Positions 45,101 to 58,710 of a DNA stretch of 64,000 nt are shown one piece after another (within the stretch, counting starts at the first letter, position 1; every line of letters starts with the position of its first letter). The DNA comes from Stenopsyche tienmushanensis. Taxonomy: Eukaryota; Arthropoda; Insecta; Trichoptera; Stenopsychidae. A model generated the notes under the pieces. That model made no database searches. It saw only the letters and a list, made by a program, of their open reading frames with translations, and had not been told where the DNA came from. A program made the position numbers and the translations under genes. The stretch spans positions 496,001 through 560,000 of the forward strand of contig WACJ01000075.1 of NCBI GenBank assembly GCA_008973525.1, in the 5' to 3' direction.

Positions 45101-46525
45101 GTAGAACCATATTTAATTAAATAGGCATTTCCATAGAAATAATACAGAAGGCAGACACATTTAAATTTTTATTAAGTTTTCCAATGTAAACTCTACACTT
45201 TTCAAATGTCAAAAATCAGCCCCTAATTCATAGCACAATGGGAGCCATGAAAAAATAAAATATCCGACTGCCCTCATACATCAAAGTCAGGATGACGTTG
45301 TCGCAAGGAGTATCGATCGCTCATTTTTGAGCTCCCCCCGCGCGGAAACCCCGTTCCAAAGGGTAATTCGTTTCCGACATACGATAAAATACTAATTTAA
45401 GGGTGGAATTTAATAATTTAATTAAAACGGGATTAATTAATCACGAGCTAACGCTCTCATAAGCTCCACTGTCATAACTTTTGCGTTCAACAAAAAACCT
45501 CTGATCCGTTATAATTCTTCACGTGCTACATAATCCCATAGTTTGCTATGAATTAATTCTATCCTTGTAGCGTGAACGCATATTAACTCGCCGACTGTCT
45601 AAATTGACTCGAATGTGCTTGTTAATTCCGAGCTTGTGAGCTTTTGTTAAAATATATCCATATTTTTGGAACAATTGTAAAACATCGTGGAAGCTCTGAC
45701 TTGTAATAATGCACTTTGTGCATCAAACGTGTCGTCATTTTGCGTCTTGGAAGCATTTTTACATGTTAATTAAATTATTCATAAAACAAATATATTTATA
45801 ACATGTAACACAAAAAACTGTAGTATTTTCATCATGATTAGATAATTTTAAAGGATTATGAGGATCATGTGGAATGTTAATGTCTGGCATTGCATAAGCA
45901 AGAAAAGCACTATGCAATTACATTTCTCCATCGATTTTCACTATATGCGATTTATTCAATTTGTTTTTATTATATTACACAGTGTCATATAAAGATTCGG
46001 AATTTAATTAAGTCAAAGATCGACAAAGGTATGCTAGTCTTCAATTGCCTTTAATTATGAAGTCGTTGAAGTATCCTGTGGTTCTCATAGAATCCAAATG
46101 AAAGTCCACAGAAAAATTATAGATAAATAACTCAAATATGTAAATGATAAAAAACTTAATAAAACATTATTATTAACATTTTTTTAAATTCAGTACAATC
46201 GAATGTAAGCTTTTAAAATCATATAAATCACGAAGATTTGAAAAAAATACATCCACGAGCGTTGTTGTTTAATTTTTGGTATACTGCCAAAGTATGACAA
46301 AATAAATCCTCATTGAAGTGGCATAAGATGACACGGTAGCTAAAATGTTTAACCCAGATTGGCCCATTGACCTAAATATAGTAAACCTTGTTTGTTTTTT
46401 TATATAAGTGATATGCAGTATGTTAATTGATAGTATTTTAAGGATAATCAACAAGGAACAAGTTAAATTAGAAATAAAAATCAAATAAAAAGTTCAATAA
46501 ATTTGAAAAATATTTTTAAGTTATA
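45101..46525. other. ORF-free sequence with GC-richer patch
   Basis: 45280-45720 is of mixed composition and free of repeats; it may be regulatory DNA. The remainder is AT-rich. No exon found. Confidence 0.35.
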
Positions 46526-48240
46526 CACACATCCCTCGATTTACGCGGTACCCATTTTACGCGGCTTTGCTTTTACGCGGTTTTCTTCCCTGAATTACGT
46601 CAAGTGTTGTTGTGGAGTGCATATGTTTCGTTCAATATTTTGCTTCTTAATAATATAACTTAAAGGAATATTAAAAAGTATGTACATTGGAAAACTATTC
46701 AATCCATTTACTACGATTTTTTTTTTTAAATTTATGTCGCAAATACATAATTATGTATTTTTACCCCAGAAATGTCAATTCCTATTTTAAAGAAGAAAAG
46801 AAACATAATCTCTTTGGATATGAAGACTCAAATTCTAGATTCCCTCCAGAAAGGTGAAAGTTTTGCATCTCTTACAAACACTTGGAATGAATGAATCTAC
46901 TGTCCGTACAATTTAAAAAAAAAAACCAAATAACTGTTAGAAGAAGTGTCACCTCTAGATCCCTTATTAGTTCTAAATGTACCTCATACGTTAGAGATTC
47001 CATTATGGAAAAATTGGGAAAAGCCTTAATGCTATGGATAGAAGATCACACACACACAAAAAAGAATAATAATTGATACTAATACAATTAAATCAAATGC
47101 AAATTAAAAGAATTTTTAAGTTTTTATCAGAAAAACATGAGTTTACAGCGAGCAAAGGATATATAGAAAAATTTGAAAAAAGAAACTCGTTGCACAATCT
47201 CAAGATAAAGGTTGAGGCTGCTTCTGCCGACAAAAATGCAGCTAAGGTATTTTTACCACAGTTTCTGAAGATAATAAATGAAAATTATTATTCCCCACAC
47301 TAATTTTTCAATGCTGATGAAACATGACTTAACTATAAAAAAATGCCCAGTAGAACATTTATTGCAAAAACTGAGAAAACGGCCAGCGGTTTTAAAGCTG
47401 CTGAAGATAGAGTAACGTTAATGTTTTGTGGTAATGCATCAGGATATTGCATGATGAAATCTCTTTTAATAAATAGAGCTTTAAACCACAGAGCAATTAA
47501 AGGTGTACATATGAAAAATCTTCCTGTTCATTGGATGTCCAACAAAAAAGCCTGGATGACTGCTTCAATATTTACACAATGGTTTAATGAATGTTTTATC
47601 CCAGAAGAAGAAAAACCTTCTATTCAAAGTTATCTTACTCTTAGATATTGCGTCCGGTCATCCATAAGATATACATCATCCAAATTTTGAAATTATATTT
47701 TTACCACCAAATACGACTTCTCTAATCCAACCGTTAGACCAAGGGGCGATTTCAACATTCAAGACATACTACATAAAGCGGTCATATGAAGTAATACTAA
47801 ATCAAACAGAGGGAAATGTGTCACTCATTCAGTGTCACGATTTTAGAAGCCTGGAAAAATTTCACGATCTTAAATTGTGTAAAATATATAGGATTAGCAA
47901 TTAAATAAATTAAAAAGTCAATATTAAATGCTTGTTGGAGAGTAGTATGGCCAAAAGTGGTTGAACGTAATCATGTAATTCCAGCAAGAAATGAAACATT
48001 TAACAGCATTTTAAATATAACAAAAGCGTTGGGACAAGGGTTGGAGAATTTAGAATTCTGGGACATCGATGAATTGTCTGTTGTTTAGAAAATAGACGAA
48101 GAAGAATTGATTTATTTGTTTATGCAGTTTTCTGGAACCTACCTCCCTACTTTATATGAACTTGTAGTCTCGATTTACGTGGTTTTGATTTACATGTTTT
48201 CTCTCGGAACGTATCTATCGCGTAAATCGAAGGATGAGTG
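46526..48240 (+). mobile_element. Tigger-type element, second family, both ends present
   Basis: A 1715-bp element with ends CACACATCCCTCGATTTACG and the inverse of CACTCATCCTTCGATTTACG, TA on both sides (46524-46525, 48241-48242). Subterminal TTTTACGCGG words repeat at the left. It carries a full-length but broken transposase gene. Confidence 0.88.
46776..48150 (+). pseudogene. Tigger-type transposase pseudogene
   Basis: In order over several frames: DMKTQILDSLQKGESFASL (CENP-B-type helix-turn-helix), SEKHEFTASKGYIEKFEKR (second DNA-binding domain), FNADET (first Asp), KNLPVHWMSNKKAWMTASIF, LLLDIASGHP (second Asp, with Ile where Asn is usual) and SLIQPLDQGAISTFKTYY (third Asp). At least four frame breaks or stops disable it. 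Confidence 0.85.
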
Positions 48241-50129
48241 TATTATAATATACTTATCTCATAACCAATATTTTTTCCAATAATTTTCCTAACTACTGCA
48301 TGAAAAAAATTACAATAACGTACACAAACACTACTTAAATTATTGTATTTATGTTGAATTAACATCAATTCATTTAGATGTGGAAATTTTATTTGCGAAA
48401 TATCATTTCAAAAAAATAAACTTCGATCTATATGTGTTATTATATCATAATAATACCCATGATTAATAGTAAATTGGCAGCTGGGAAGATTGAGTGATAT
48501 TTGAGATTATTAAGGGATGTAATTATTTCTAGTATTAAAATGTCTTTGAAAATGGAGCGACGAACATAAAGAAGTCATGCTGAGTTATTGCTCAAAGTGT
48601 CGCCCGAATAGAAAATTCTCAGACTGCTGAAAATTTAATATACACTTAAGTGCAATGAAAGTAGATTCATTTTTCAAATAGAGCTTTAATATAAATGACA
48701 CAATTAAAAAAATATATCAATTACTCGTGCCATTGATCACGATTAGGAACCGATGCTGGGATGCTGCGAGCAAAAACTTGGAGCGATCGCTTGACTAATG
48801 AGCGACCTGGAGCTCCAGAAAACATGGTTGTCTAAAAGCTCAATTTCCTGCTTAGTATGCAAGCTCCGTGTGTGAAATGTCGAAAGCTCTCGTTTTTCAG
48901 GGGTTACAAACTTCAGCTTTCCCCTGTAAAGCCTTAATAAGCAGTAATCGCTCTTGGTTCTTGTTTGCCATTGCATCTACGAAAGCTCAAAGAATTTCTT
49001 TATTCTTTGAATTTATTTAGAGGGTCAAAGGTTTTTGCTTTCCGTGCCTCGCGTTCAGACGCCATCTTGGTGGTTGGATGAAGTATTTTGCTTTTTCACC
49101 TATCTTCGCCTATTTTTCTAATTCCATTTATCCAGCAATGGTAACGTCTTTTCTGGACCTCTAGTGTCCTCTTGGGAATCATTTCAAAACTTTTTTATAT
49201 CCCCATCGGCACATTACTCTTGTAAAACGACCGTTTTGCTCCCATTTTTACTATCACGCGCTTTTTCATGCACATTGCGAGTCTTTTGTTCTGTAATAAA
49301 AATTCTTCTAGAATGTATCTTTTTATTAAGTATTACAAGAGCGATGATCTCATTTGAATAAAAAATGAGTCATCCATATTTTAGATGATTGGAATGATTA
49401 AAAAATATTGATCCTCGATATGCACCAAAATCAAAATGAATGAGCCTTCTACCCTGAATAAATTTTATTCTTTCATCAATAAATCATTTATTTATCCAAT
49501 CTAGATTGCTTCAAAAGCGATTTTTCGCTTTTTTTCATCCTTATGGCCTTTGGGTCGAGTGTTAATAAATAAGACTTTGGGCTTAAAACCCTTTCAGTAT
49601 AAAATCCACGATGAGGTGAATATATGAATTAGATAGCATTACATTAACTACCCTTGAATAAATATTATATAGACCGTATGATCCTGCAGTAGAATATTTT
49701 TTTTTAAATATGACGATGATGAAGAGATTAGGAATATTAATATTTCCAATTGATTAACATCTAATTGTTTTCGAGAACATCCCCTATGAATATTGCTTAC
49801 ATTGGATAATGCATATAAACTAGTCGTTTGTGCTTAGAGCTAACCAATAGTTTTGACTATGGGAAGACGCGTTCTTTCCGTCGACTCCCTACCAGTTTTG
49901 ACATCCGGGTCTCTCCCCGGTGAAAATAAAAATCTTGGAGAAAAGTCGACGTTACATGATTCGATAGTGAACGGACCCACGCGTGGTCGTCCATCTTTGA
50001 GTGTTCATATAAAATAAGGCACAGCCTAGGGGGTATATAACCCGAAGATCTCTGGTCCTATGTTACAACCACATTTAGCGTTGCTGTGGGAATAGAAATA
50101 GGAGTAAAGTGTTTAATTTGTTCAACTTA
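48241..50129. other. sequence with no recognised gene
   Basis: A GC-richer block at 48740-49080 opens a 77-aa ORF on the minus strand without recognisable domains. 49850-50060 holds GGGTATATAACC and CCGGGTCTCTCCCCGG, which could be an LTR or promoter relic, unproven. Confidence 0.35.
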
Positions 50130-51051
50130 CTTAAGGCGTCTTCTCACTTTAGGCGCCTCAAAAATAGGCTATTTTCACGATTTTTTTTCGAGGATTTTCG
50201 CTAAAAATTATGAGATAAAATGGATCTTATGTAATAAACACATCTTTCAAATAAATGAAAAAAAAATGCTTTTATTTTTTTGAACAATTATTATAATAAA
50301 ACAGTAGCATCGAAAAACCCGTGTAGAAATGTTATGTTCGTGACTTGTTGATGGTATCTCTGAGATGGGTCATTTGAAACAAAAAAATAAAACAGTTTTA
50401 GATTCAGTATATTAGTGGCTATAGCGCATATCATCAGATTTTTGATATTTGCGAAAATAACAAAATGGCGTACGTTTTACGAAAAAGAAAAAAAAACGCG
50501 TTTTTTTGCAGTTTTTTGTAAAAAAAAATTACTTAAAATTTCAAAAATCTGATGATATGCGCTATAGCCATAACTATGAAGAATATGTCATTCAAATTTC
50601 ATGACAATCGGCCGGATAGTTTCCGAAATTTCATCAACAAACCACCGAAAAACCTTGTTTTGAGATAAACGCGCTTAAAGTTTTGGTTGCAGAAAAATTG
50701 CCCAGACACAGCTGTTGAAACACTCGTTGTTATTTTGGGTATTTCCTCCGAAGATCTTCATAAATAGGTTTCAAAACCTCATGAACATCCTCAGCTAGAG
50801 CAGAAAGATGTTTAAAAGTTTCTATCTGATTGTTTTTCACCACTTTCTTGTACTTGCACCATGAGTCTGAACAATACGTATGCAGCCAAATGCTCTCAGG
50901 TAGTCACCTAACGGTCGCCCAAAAATGTAGTTAGACTCATCCGATCTTTATGAAATTTCGATATAATATTTTTGAAGATATGTACTTTCAAAATTTAAAA
51001 TAAAATAAAAATCGATTTTTTTAAATTTGTAAAGTGAGAAGACGCCTTAAG
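50130..51051. mobile_element. foldback-type DNA element
   Basis: A 922-bp element with inverted ends CTTAAGGCGTCTTCTCACTT at 50130 and its inverse ending at 51051 (first 21 bases match). An internal perfect 30-bp inverted repeat (50416-50445 and 50541-50570) surrounds an A/T-rich 95-base centre. No transposase. Superfamily unknown. Confidence 0.75.
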
Positions 51052-53025
51052 AAATTTTAGATATAAATAAGTAGCTTCTTATAAATATTGTGAGATTTCA
51101 CTTGATACTTCATTAACATTGATGTGGAAACGTTCGATATTTAGACAAAAATTTAATTCCTCTAATATTTACATCCTGAAATAAATCCATTATTTTCACA
51201 TGCTCTTGTTTGAGTTCAGTTTGTATCTAGACAAAGCCAAAAAACATCTTTATATTTTTTTCTTATGGTATTATTCATCAACTTGGGTTTTTATGACATA
51301 AATCTTATTCTATTAATAAGGATAAATTAATACTGGATTTATTTTGAGATAACCTAAAATAATATGCTATATAAAATTGGATGAATCTGAAAAATGATCC
51401 AAAATGTAACCCTTGAAATTAATAATGTTAAATGTGTCTGTTGTTTGCTTAAATTGTTAATTTATTTTCTTCGGCAAAAAAAAACCATTAAAACGCAATC
51501 ATCATCCCTTAAATCTTAACAGGCACTCTCGCGCTATAAAAAGCATTATTTCCCTGCGTAATTGATTTTTCGGCAAATATTTTCATCTGGGGGGGTTATT
51601 TACAATCTGTGGGCCGCAAATGGTCTACGCTGAGAATTTAAGGCTTCGCTTGTCAAGGCCCATGGGCGTTCCTCGAAAGCCTCTCGGGCCAGGCTCCGAA
51701 GAACAAACAAAAAAACTTATTTCAAAGGGTAATAAATCATTGTTTCCATTGATAAAGTGGATACTCACAAACACGCATACAAACAGAACCTTGCGGAAAA
51801 CCTTATAAGAATAACAAGCAATTTATTTCCGAACTTAGGCCAACGCGAGTCGCGACACTCGATTGGCAAAAGCCAAATAGAGGGTGTGTTTTATTGACTG
51901 ATACTCCGAATGAAGCGTGAATGATTTTCACATAACTCATCGGGTGGTGCGAAAACGGCCCTCACTAAAAATGTTTATTTATGGAGGACAATATTTATTG
52001 TGTCCATAAAAAGGAAATAATACCATAAAATCAAGCGAAATAAATGTGAAGCTTGAAATCGGCGGAGAAATGAAACGGCCAATTGAGCTATTATTAAACT
52101 TTGAGCACCTGTAATCATCGATATTTCCCAGTTCAGTTCAATTTTTATTGAATATCTCCACAATATTGATATTCTTTGAATATAAAATTTGATGGAAAAT
52201 AATTTTGCATTCGATGGCTTTTTCGTATTCTACTCGACGTCCATTGATTAAAAGCGGTTATCGGTTTCTATGCATCGGAGTATGGCAATGGTGTTTTATT
52301 ATTTGCATTCGATCTGAAGCATTTTGAATTTAAGCTTCAATGAGACCTCATCGAATGTAAATTGATTTGAATAGTTTTGTTGAAGTTGGGATGATTTAGC
52401 ATTTGGATTTGATAAGTTTACATTGGATTGAAATTAAATCCTTTCATGTGTGTAGATTTAAACAAGCATAATGAATATCATAGAATTATGCATATATCTA
52501 CTAAAAAATATGAAATCGCATTGAAAAACCATACAAGTCTATATTAATTGAAAGCAAACTATAATGTTATTGATGAATACGGTTATATTACATAGATTTT
52601 ACCAAGAATTGAAAGAGGCCCAACTTTAAAATAAAATCACATTCAGTGGTTCAAAATCAATAATCTGAATAGAATATTTTATCCTTATATATATTTTGCG
52701 ATGGCTGAATTTGCAAAACATCCTACACATAGAATCGGCGTGCTAGTTTTCGAGAGCTTCGGAGATGTTTCATGGAGAACAAGTTTCTACTCTAAAAGTA
52801 CCATCTGCATTTAGATTTATGCAAAACTGTATTGTTTATCTTACATATACATAAGTCATTAATGAGAAAACATGACCATATTAACGATGTTAAATAAAAG
52901 GATTATTTTTGCGAGGAAACATTTAAAAACAAGCACATGTTTATAAATGACATCAAATGTACACTAAATTTGAATGAATTGTTATTGTAAAGCAAATCCA
53001 ATTATTTTTGCAGAATGTGGCTATT
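51052..53025. other. ORF-free sequence with GC-richer patch
   Basis: 51540-52100 is of mixed composition, including GTGGGCCGCAAATGG, and may be regulatory or a repeat relic. The rest is AT-rich without signals. Confidence 0.35.
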
Positions 53026-53300
53026 AAACAACTAGACTGAGCTAATCTGTATATTTGACAACATTCTTATTCTCCATACATTGCTCCATTGGATTTTTAT
53101 CTTTTTAGATTCATGCAACATTATTTGAATGGTAAAAAATACTAAATAAACGATGAGGTCAAAAATGGACGTCATGGGGAATATTTTCGTCCAATGTTTT
53201 ATGACAGAGACATTAAAATGTTACCAGATAGGCAGAGCGTTTAAATCTTTCATATAAAAAAACGACAATCTTAATGGGTTCATCTTATACATTATCAACC
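53026..53300 (+). pseudogene. mariner C-terminal remnant
   Basis: The plus strand reads HSYSPYIAPLDFYLFRFMQH then YLNG, a decayed form of the block around the third catalytic Asp. The conserved first Asp of PD is now Tyr. Stops follow. Confidence 0.65.
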
Positions 53301-54769
53301 TCAATTGAATGCCAATACTTCATATATGTTAAATAAATTCATTTATTCATCTGTATCACATAAAATTCGTACGTTTAGACGGATATATAGAAGAAATGTT
53401 TCGGTCTAAGAGTGATATTTCATTTTTTTTATAACATCGTATGAAATTAAATGCGGCGATATTTTCGTGGGGTTTATGATACTCATGTATACTGAATTTA
53501 TACGCAAATGCTCAGTACTATTATAGTATTTCAATGTGGCGATCAGATTGTACGTTACGGTATACGCGGGGAATATTAAAGCAAAAATGTCTGATACCCT
53601 GCGAAAAAACAAAATTCATATGCACAACTCATGAAAGGGCCCGCAGATAGTATTCATATATTTGCAAAACGGCTACTTAAAATCCGATCCAAGCACGGCA
53701 ATAACTCCCCCCCGAGAAATATCGGAGAACTTTTTCTGAAGCATTTTATGGGCAGCTCGTGTACATATCGGTAATTTTACGATGCCTTTTTTAGCGACGG
53801 AGATTGGCACTCAAAATAAAATATGTCGGGCGCAACTCAAACTGAAAAATAGTTCTATCGGATTTACGTCGCTTTCTAATTTATGGCGAAACGTGACGCA
53901 AGTGTGTGTGGGCAACTTTCGTTTTTATCTCATTTCCTTCAAGTCGGGTGTCTAATGCGAGAATTTCAAGGATTTAACTACTTTCTTTCGAGGAAGCCTT
54001 AAAAGTTTCCCCTTTAAGCCGCTGGAATAATTCATCAAAGTTTTCGCATACTTCCCCCCTGCGTACTTTATCGGGAAAACCCCGACGAGAGGGCCTTTTT
54101 GCAGCCTGTTAAGACAATTTTGCAACCTATACCAATCGATGAATCTGACCTCGCTAAAATGAATCTAAATTTTTCGAACTGATATATTGTGATTGAAAGA
54201 GAGCCCTTTTATAAAAAAGTTCTTTCACCGCGGATGGTAATATCAGTATCTCATCAATTTTCCAGTGATATCCGGAACACTTCCATCGTACTTGTCGTCA
54301 AATAATTTTTATTTTTTTAAAGACAGCATCTTTTTTTATTAACCATAGCTCCTTGGCAAGGAAGCATCCTGAAGTCTCTCAAATGGTAATTAATCTTTGC
54401 TTCTTTTTCTTAAGATATAATATTATATTCGCAAAAAAATATTATATTTAAATGATAATATTATTATTGTTGCAAATTCAATCACTTGCTCATGGGCATC
54501 CCTGCACGATTTTTTTAAATTCACAAAATCAGGGTAAATCTGGATCGAAAATATCGATCTAAAATATTAATATTTCCGATTTCCTAAATCAGCTGGTACG
54601 GTGATTTTTTTTCACAATTTGGATTTGATCCTTTTATAATAAGAGCTTTGACATTTGGTTTTAATTTTTGCGAAGAAGTATTAAAATCTAATAGCTTTGA
54701 ATGTGAAAATCAGTAGTTATTTAAAAAACACACACCTATTTCGATTTTTAAGCCCTGTGTGTAGAAGTA
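53301..54769. other. ORF-free sequence with GC-richer patch
   Basis: 53640-54130 is less AT-rich, repeat-free and ORF-free: a candidate regulatory stretch of the upstream GluN3-like intron or flank. No exon found. Confidence 0.3.
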
Positions 54770-56400
54770 GAATTTCGATTATCCGAACTAATTGAGGATG
54801 AAAGTAGTCGGGACAATGAAAATCCGGATAATAAAAAATAACCATAATCGACAGGGAAAGTATGAATTGTATATAACACACATAATAAATTATATTTTAT
54901 TAAAAAAAAATCAATGATCAAATCTGGCTGGCTAAACTAGCTCTTCTTTTAGAAGCTGTCAAATAGCGAATACTCTTAAAATACATAAGTTATCCAGAAT
55001 TACACTCTTCTTGGTTCTCAAGCCATTTCATGGTGACATCTAAACACTGAAAAGTTTCAGAATGATTAAGACCAATATCTCTCCTTTCGAAAATCTTTTT
55101 TTCGTCTTCCTGACCTTATCCTATTGCTTCTGCAATGTCTTCTACATCAGGTTCTACCGCGTTACTGGTTTATGTTTCATGATTTTTTCAATGTTGACAC
55201 ATCTAAAGAATTCCAACTATCTGGCAACTATCTAGGAAGCTGATAACTGTTTCTTCATTATTTTCGTCTGATAGCAATAATCGTCAAAGCATCTGATTTC
55301 TATGTAACCGTTTGAATGTTTCTATTACACCCTGATTCATCGACTGTATTACTGACGTTTTCTATCGCAAATATTTAATCTATCTGGTTTAAGCTTTCTA
55401 TAGATGGGTGAGACAGTGCATTGTCTAATAATAATTGTGTTTCTCCTCTTTATCTATGGAGTTTTGATATTTTTTCACTTCTGGTATGAAATGTTTTTCA
55501 TACCATCGCTTAAAAACTTCACCATTCTTCCAGGCAACCGGAGGACTTTGGATATTTTTAAAGCATCTGGAGTTCTTGAATTTTCCAAAAACAACACATT
55601 CTTTACTAGTTTTGTAACCAGGTGTTACACTACCCAATAAACCTAAAGATTTATTGGGTAGTTTTTTTTCTAATTAAAGCCGACCTCATTAACATTGTAC
55701 ATAAAGTATTCGTCAAATTCAATCCTTTTCTACAGATAACTTCAATGTGTTTTAGTAACTGTAAATACATGCATGTCAGCAGAAATTATTTTCCCCATGA
55801 ATCCTTTGATTTTTCAAACCAGCCCAAACTTGCTTTGAAGGTGGAATTTCTATTTAATTTTGTATTGAAAAATATTGTTTTTTTAATACATTAACAATAA
55901 TGGAACATATATTAGCTGTCCAGTTGATCGTCTTTGTATTGTAACGATGAGGTAAGGGCGCTCTCGGGGGACAGAGTCCGACGGGCGTCGAATAGAAAAA
56001 CTCTCTTCTCTAAATAACTATTTATTCCACACGAGAGAGAGATCTGGCTGCAGGAGGGACGACCTCCCGCAGTCAAGGCTAACCGACGACTCCCCCGACT
56101 CCCGCCTCCTGCGCGTCACTCCCCAAGATGTCACTGTTAATCTAGCGAATTAAATCAGCTCAGATTAACAGCGCTACTACACGGGGGTGGTAAATCGCCC
56201 ATGCTACAGTATGAACCACATAAAAACACACTCTTCAACTTCTGTATTTCCTGATTTTTTCATAACTTTTCGCTCTGATCTTCCATCTTCTGATATTATG
56301 CAATTAGTAAACTTGGCAAAAGTGGCAAATATATTTTTTGTTTTATTTTGAACAATCCGGACAATATTTGTCTATTAAATTAACGATGATTTGGTTATAA
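54770..56400 (-). mobile_element. Tigger-type element, third family, decayed
   Basis: The left edge AGTAGAATTTCGATTATCCG is a Tigger-type tip; the right tip is not recognisable. Minus-strand frames show EVEECVFMWF (second DNA-binding domain), GKFKNSRCFKNIQSPPVAWK, EVFKRWYEKHFIPEVKKYQ, SMNQGVIETFKRLHRNQML (third Asp replaced by Asn) and LDVTMKWLENQEECNSG. A solo LTR sits inside it. The related fragment at 31151-31690 shares its tail. Confidence 0.78.
55940..56208. mobile_element. solo LTR of a retrotransposon
   Basis: A 269-bp GC-rich block starts TGTAACGATGAGG and ends CATGCTACA, obeying the TG...CA rule. GTAT stands directly on both sides (55936-55939, 56209-56212), a 4-bp target duplication. 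Removing it and one GTAT restores the Tigger frame across WF and QRRSTGQL. No internal retroelement sequence remains. Confidence 0.85.
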
Positions 56401-58710
56401 AACAAACTTCAAGCGTATTTAAACTGAAAATATACTATTTAATATGGCTTAGTGAAGACTATTTCATACTCATAATTTTACAATAATATTTTGATTGTCC
56501 ATTTGATTCATCAATCATTTTCGAGACATGCCAATCATTTGGCCTAAGTCGAAGCAACAAGTATGCCAACACTGATATTATGATAGGTCAATGATTTATG
56601 TTTTTGATGGATTAAACTGTCAATGGGTTTTGCTTTCATTAAACTATTAGAATTCAATCGATTATATAGAATAATTAAGCAAAGTAGAATATGAAATACT
56701 GAAAACTTAAAAGCAGATCTTAAACTGATTTAATCGGCAACAATTTAGAAAAGCTATTTAAATCCCTAAAATTATTATAAAAAGGGATGTTTTATTCATA
56801 AATATGATCATTTAATATATCGGAAGGATAAAAGAAAAATATAGTATTATTTACATTTGAATTATTCATCGTATACCTAAATATGACACTGTAAATATGT
56901 ATGATTAACAATATTTTTTTGCAAAGATAAGTGCTGTTAAAAATAAAATCATTCATAAAGCACCCCTAACTCGAGCAAGGAGATAGTTAATAAATATTAA
57001 TTCGAGTCACGTAAAAGTTCCACGTTAAATGTATTAACGTGACGTCTGGCTCCCCAGTAAAACTTTACTTAACACCGGACGGAATAATGGTCCTGGGATG
57101 GGGATGAAATAATTTATCTCATTAAAGGAGCAGTGGTTAAATCTTCTGCACAATCAGAGAATTAGTTTTTCGTCCTCGAGCTAATATTTAATGCAGAGCT
57201 CACGCGTGGATTTCGACACAAAGTCGCCGTTTTATTTTACGTTATGGCTGTAAAATTTACGTACGATAAAGTTTCCGTTTAATGCGCACAGGGATTAACC
57301 CTTTTATGACCGTAAAATTTCCGGTCGATAGTTTTGATAGATCATAACAATGCCGGAACACATCGTACGGAAAATAAGCAATTTACGACCGTTCTAACAT
57401 GGCGGAAAATTGGTCCCACGAAATGGATGTCGGACTTGAATGAATGTGGGAATTTTAAATCGGTTTTATGGCATTTTTAAGACGACATTGGAAGTTTAAC
57501 ACTGGGGGTGTAAAATACCACTAACAAATTGCCCAGTAGAATTTATTTTCATTGTTAGATCCAAGCAAAATAAATTTTTGATTTATCAAATCCATTGATT
57601 TTGTATGCATCACTTGATTTATTGATCGATTGAATTTGATTAAATTAAATTATATTTGCAGATAAAATAAGGATTTCAAATGCATGTATGAATCTTCTTA
57701 AGCCGGCTTTAATAATGTTTAACTCAATTTATGCCTGGAACAATTGCAAATATGTCTCGTTCAAAGAAGATGCCATCGTACCGAACAATAAAGAAAACCC
57801 TCTTACTTTATCCTTTGAGTACCTGTTCAAGAGCCGGAAGCTGTCTTTTATTTCCGGTTACGTGAGGAGCAACCGAGGAACATGTACCTTCTATGCAAAT
57901 TGTCACCGGTGTATAACGCAAAGTAAAATTTATCACAAGTAATAATATGGTAACTTTCGTAATGTTCAAGCGAATTCCCGTTCTTTTAAAATAATTCCAC
58001 CCCAGAGGGTGGTCTATAGTTTTTTTCCCCCAATTTAATATTATTTTTATAAGTCACGTCCCTTTTGTATTTATTTTCCGCTATGGAAACATTTAAAAAT
58101 ATTTTATTGCGAGCGAAATAAAAATTAAAAACGATGTTTCATGTTATCTCGCTATCCCATCCGATTTAGGGCTTTCAGAAAAGCAACCTTACGAAATGTC
58201 AAGAGATAAGAGAAATCACCGTTTTATCTCGAAATCCTTTATTCCAAAGTATAAAAGCTTTTATATTGTGAAAGTTTAATCCGACGGATTATTAATTCTG
58301 AGATTATTAATTTTTGAAAATTTGGTGCGATCAACAAGCTTCAACCGCAAGTGCAAAAAATGCTTTCGCGGCGTATACAAATGTATTAAATTGGGTGGAA
58401 ATCTTATTAATAAATATTTGAGATGAATTCTGCAGACTCTCAAAGAAATTACCATTCAAAGCGTATAACTTTTGATGCGAAGCCACTCCTTCAAGATAAT
58501 AAAAAATATCATTAACTATGCCCATGTCTCGGACAACCAACTATTATAGTCCTACGAGTTTAACTGTCTTCATGGTGTCGACGCCCTACGATATTCTGTC
58601 ATGCCAAACACCAATTTAGTAACACCTTTCAAGGTTGAACGAAAGACTTTTGCCATTTATTTTGAAATATTTGTCACTTTTGAAAGTGAATTTAAGGATT
58701 AAATATGATA
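56401..58710. other. sequence with no recognised gene
   Basis: 57000-57430 is GC-richer with no ORF and no repeat hallmark (candidate regulatory DNA). An 84-aa ORF at 57688-57942 and a 69-aa minus ORF at 58331-58540 have no recognisable domain. Confidence 0.35.

Noticed and set aside
48743..48976. 77-aa ORF on the minus strand as a GluN3-like upstream exon
   Set aside because: No similarity to receptor amino-terminal domains, and no convincing splice pair.
49850..50060. Possible LTR or promoter with TATA-like GGGTATATAACC
   Set aside because: No paired ends, target duplication or linked gene could be shown.
57688..57942. 84-aa ORF on the plus strand
   Set aside because: No recognisable domain, homologous pattern or splice context.
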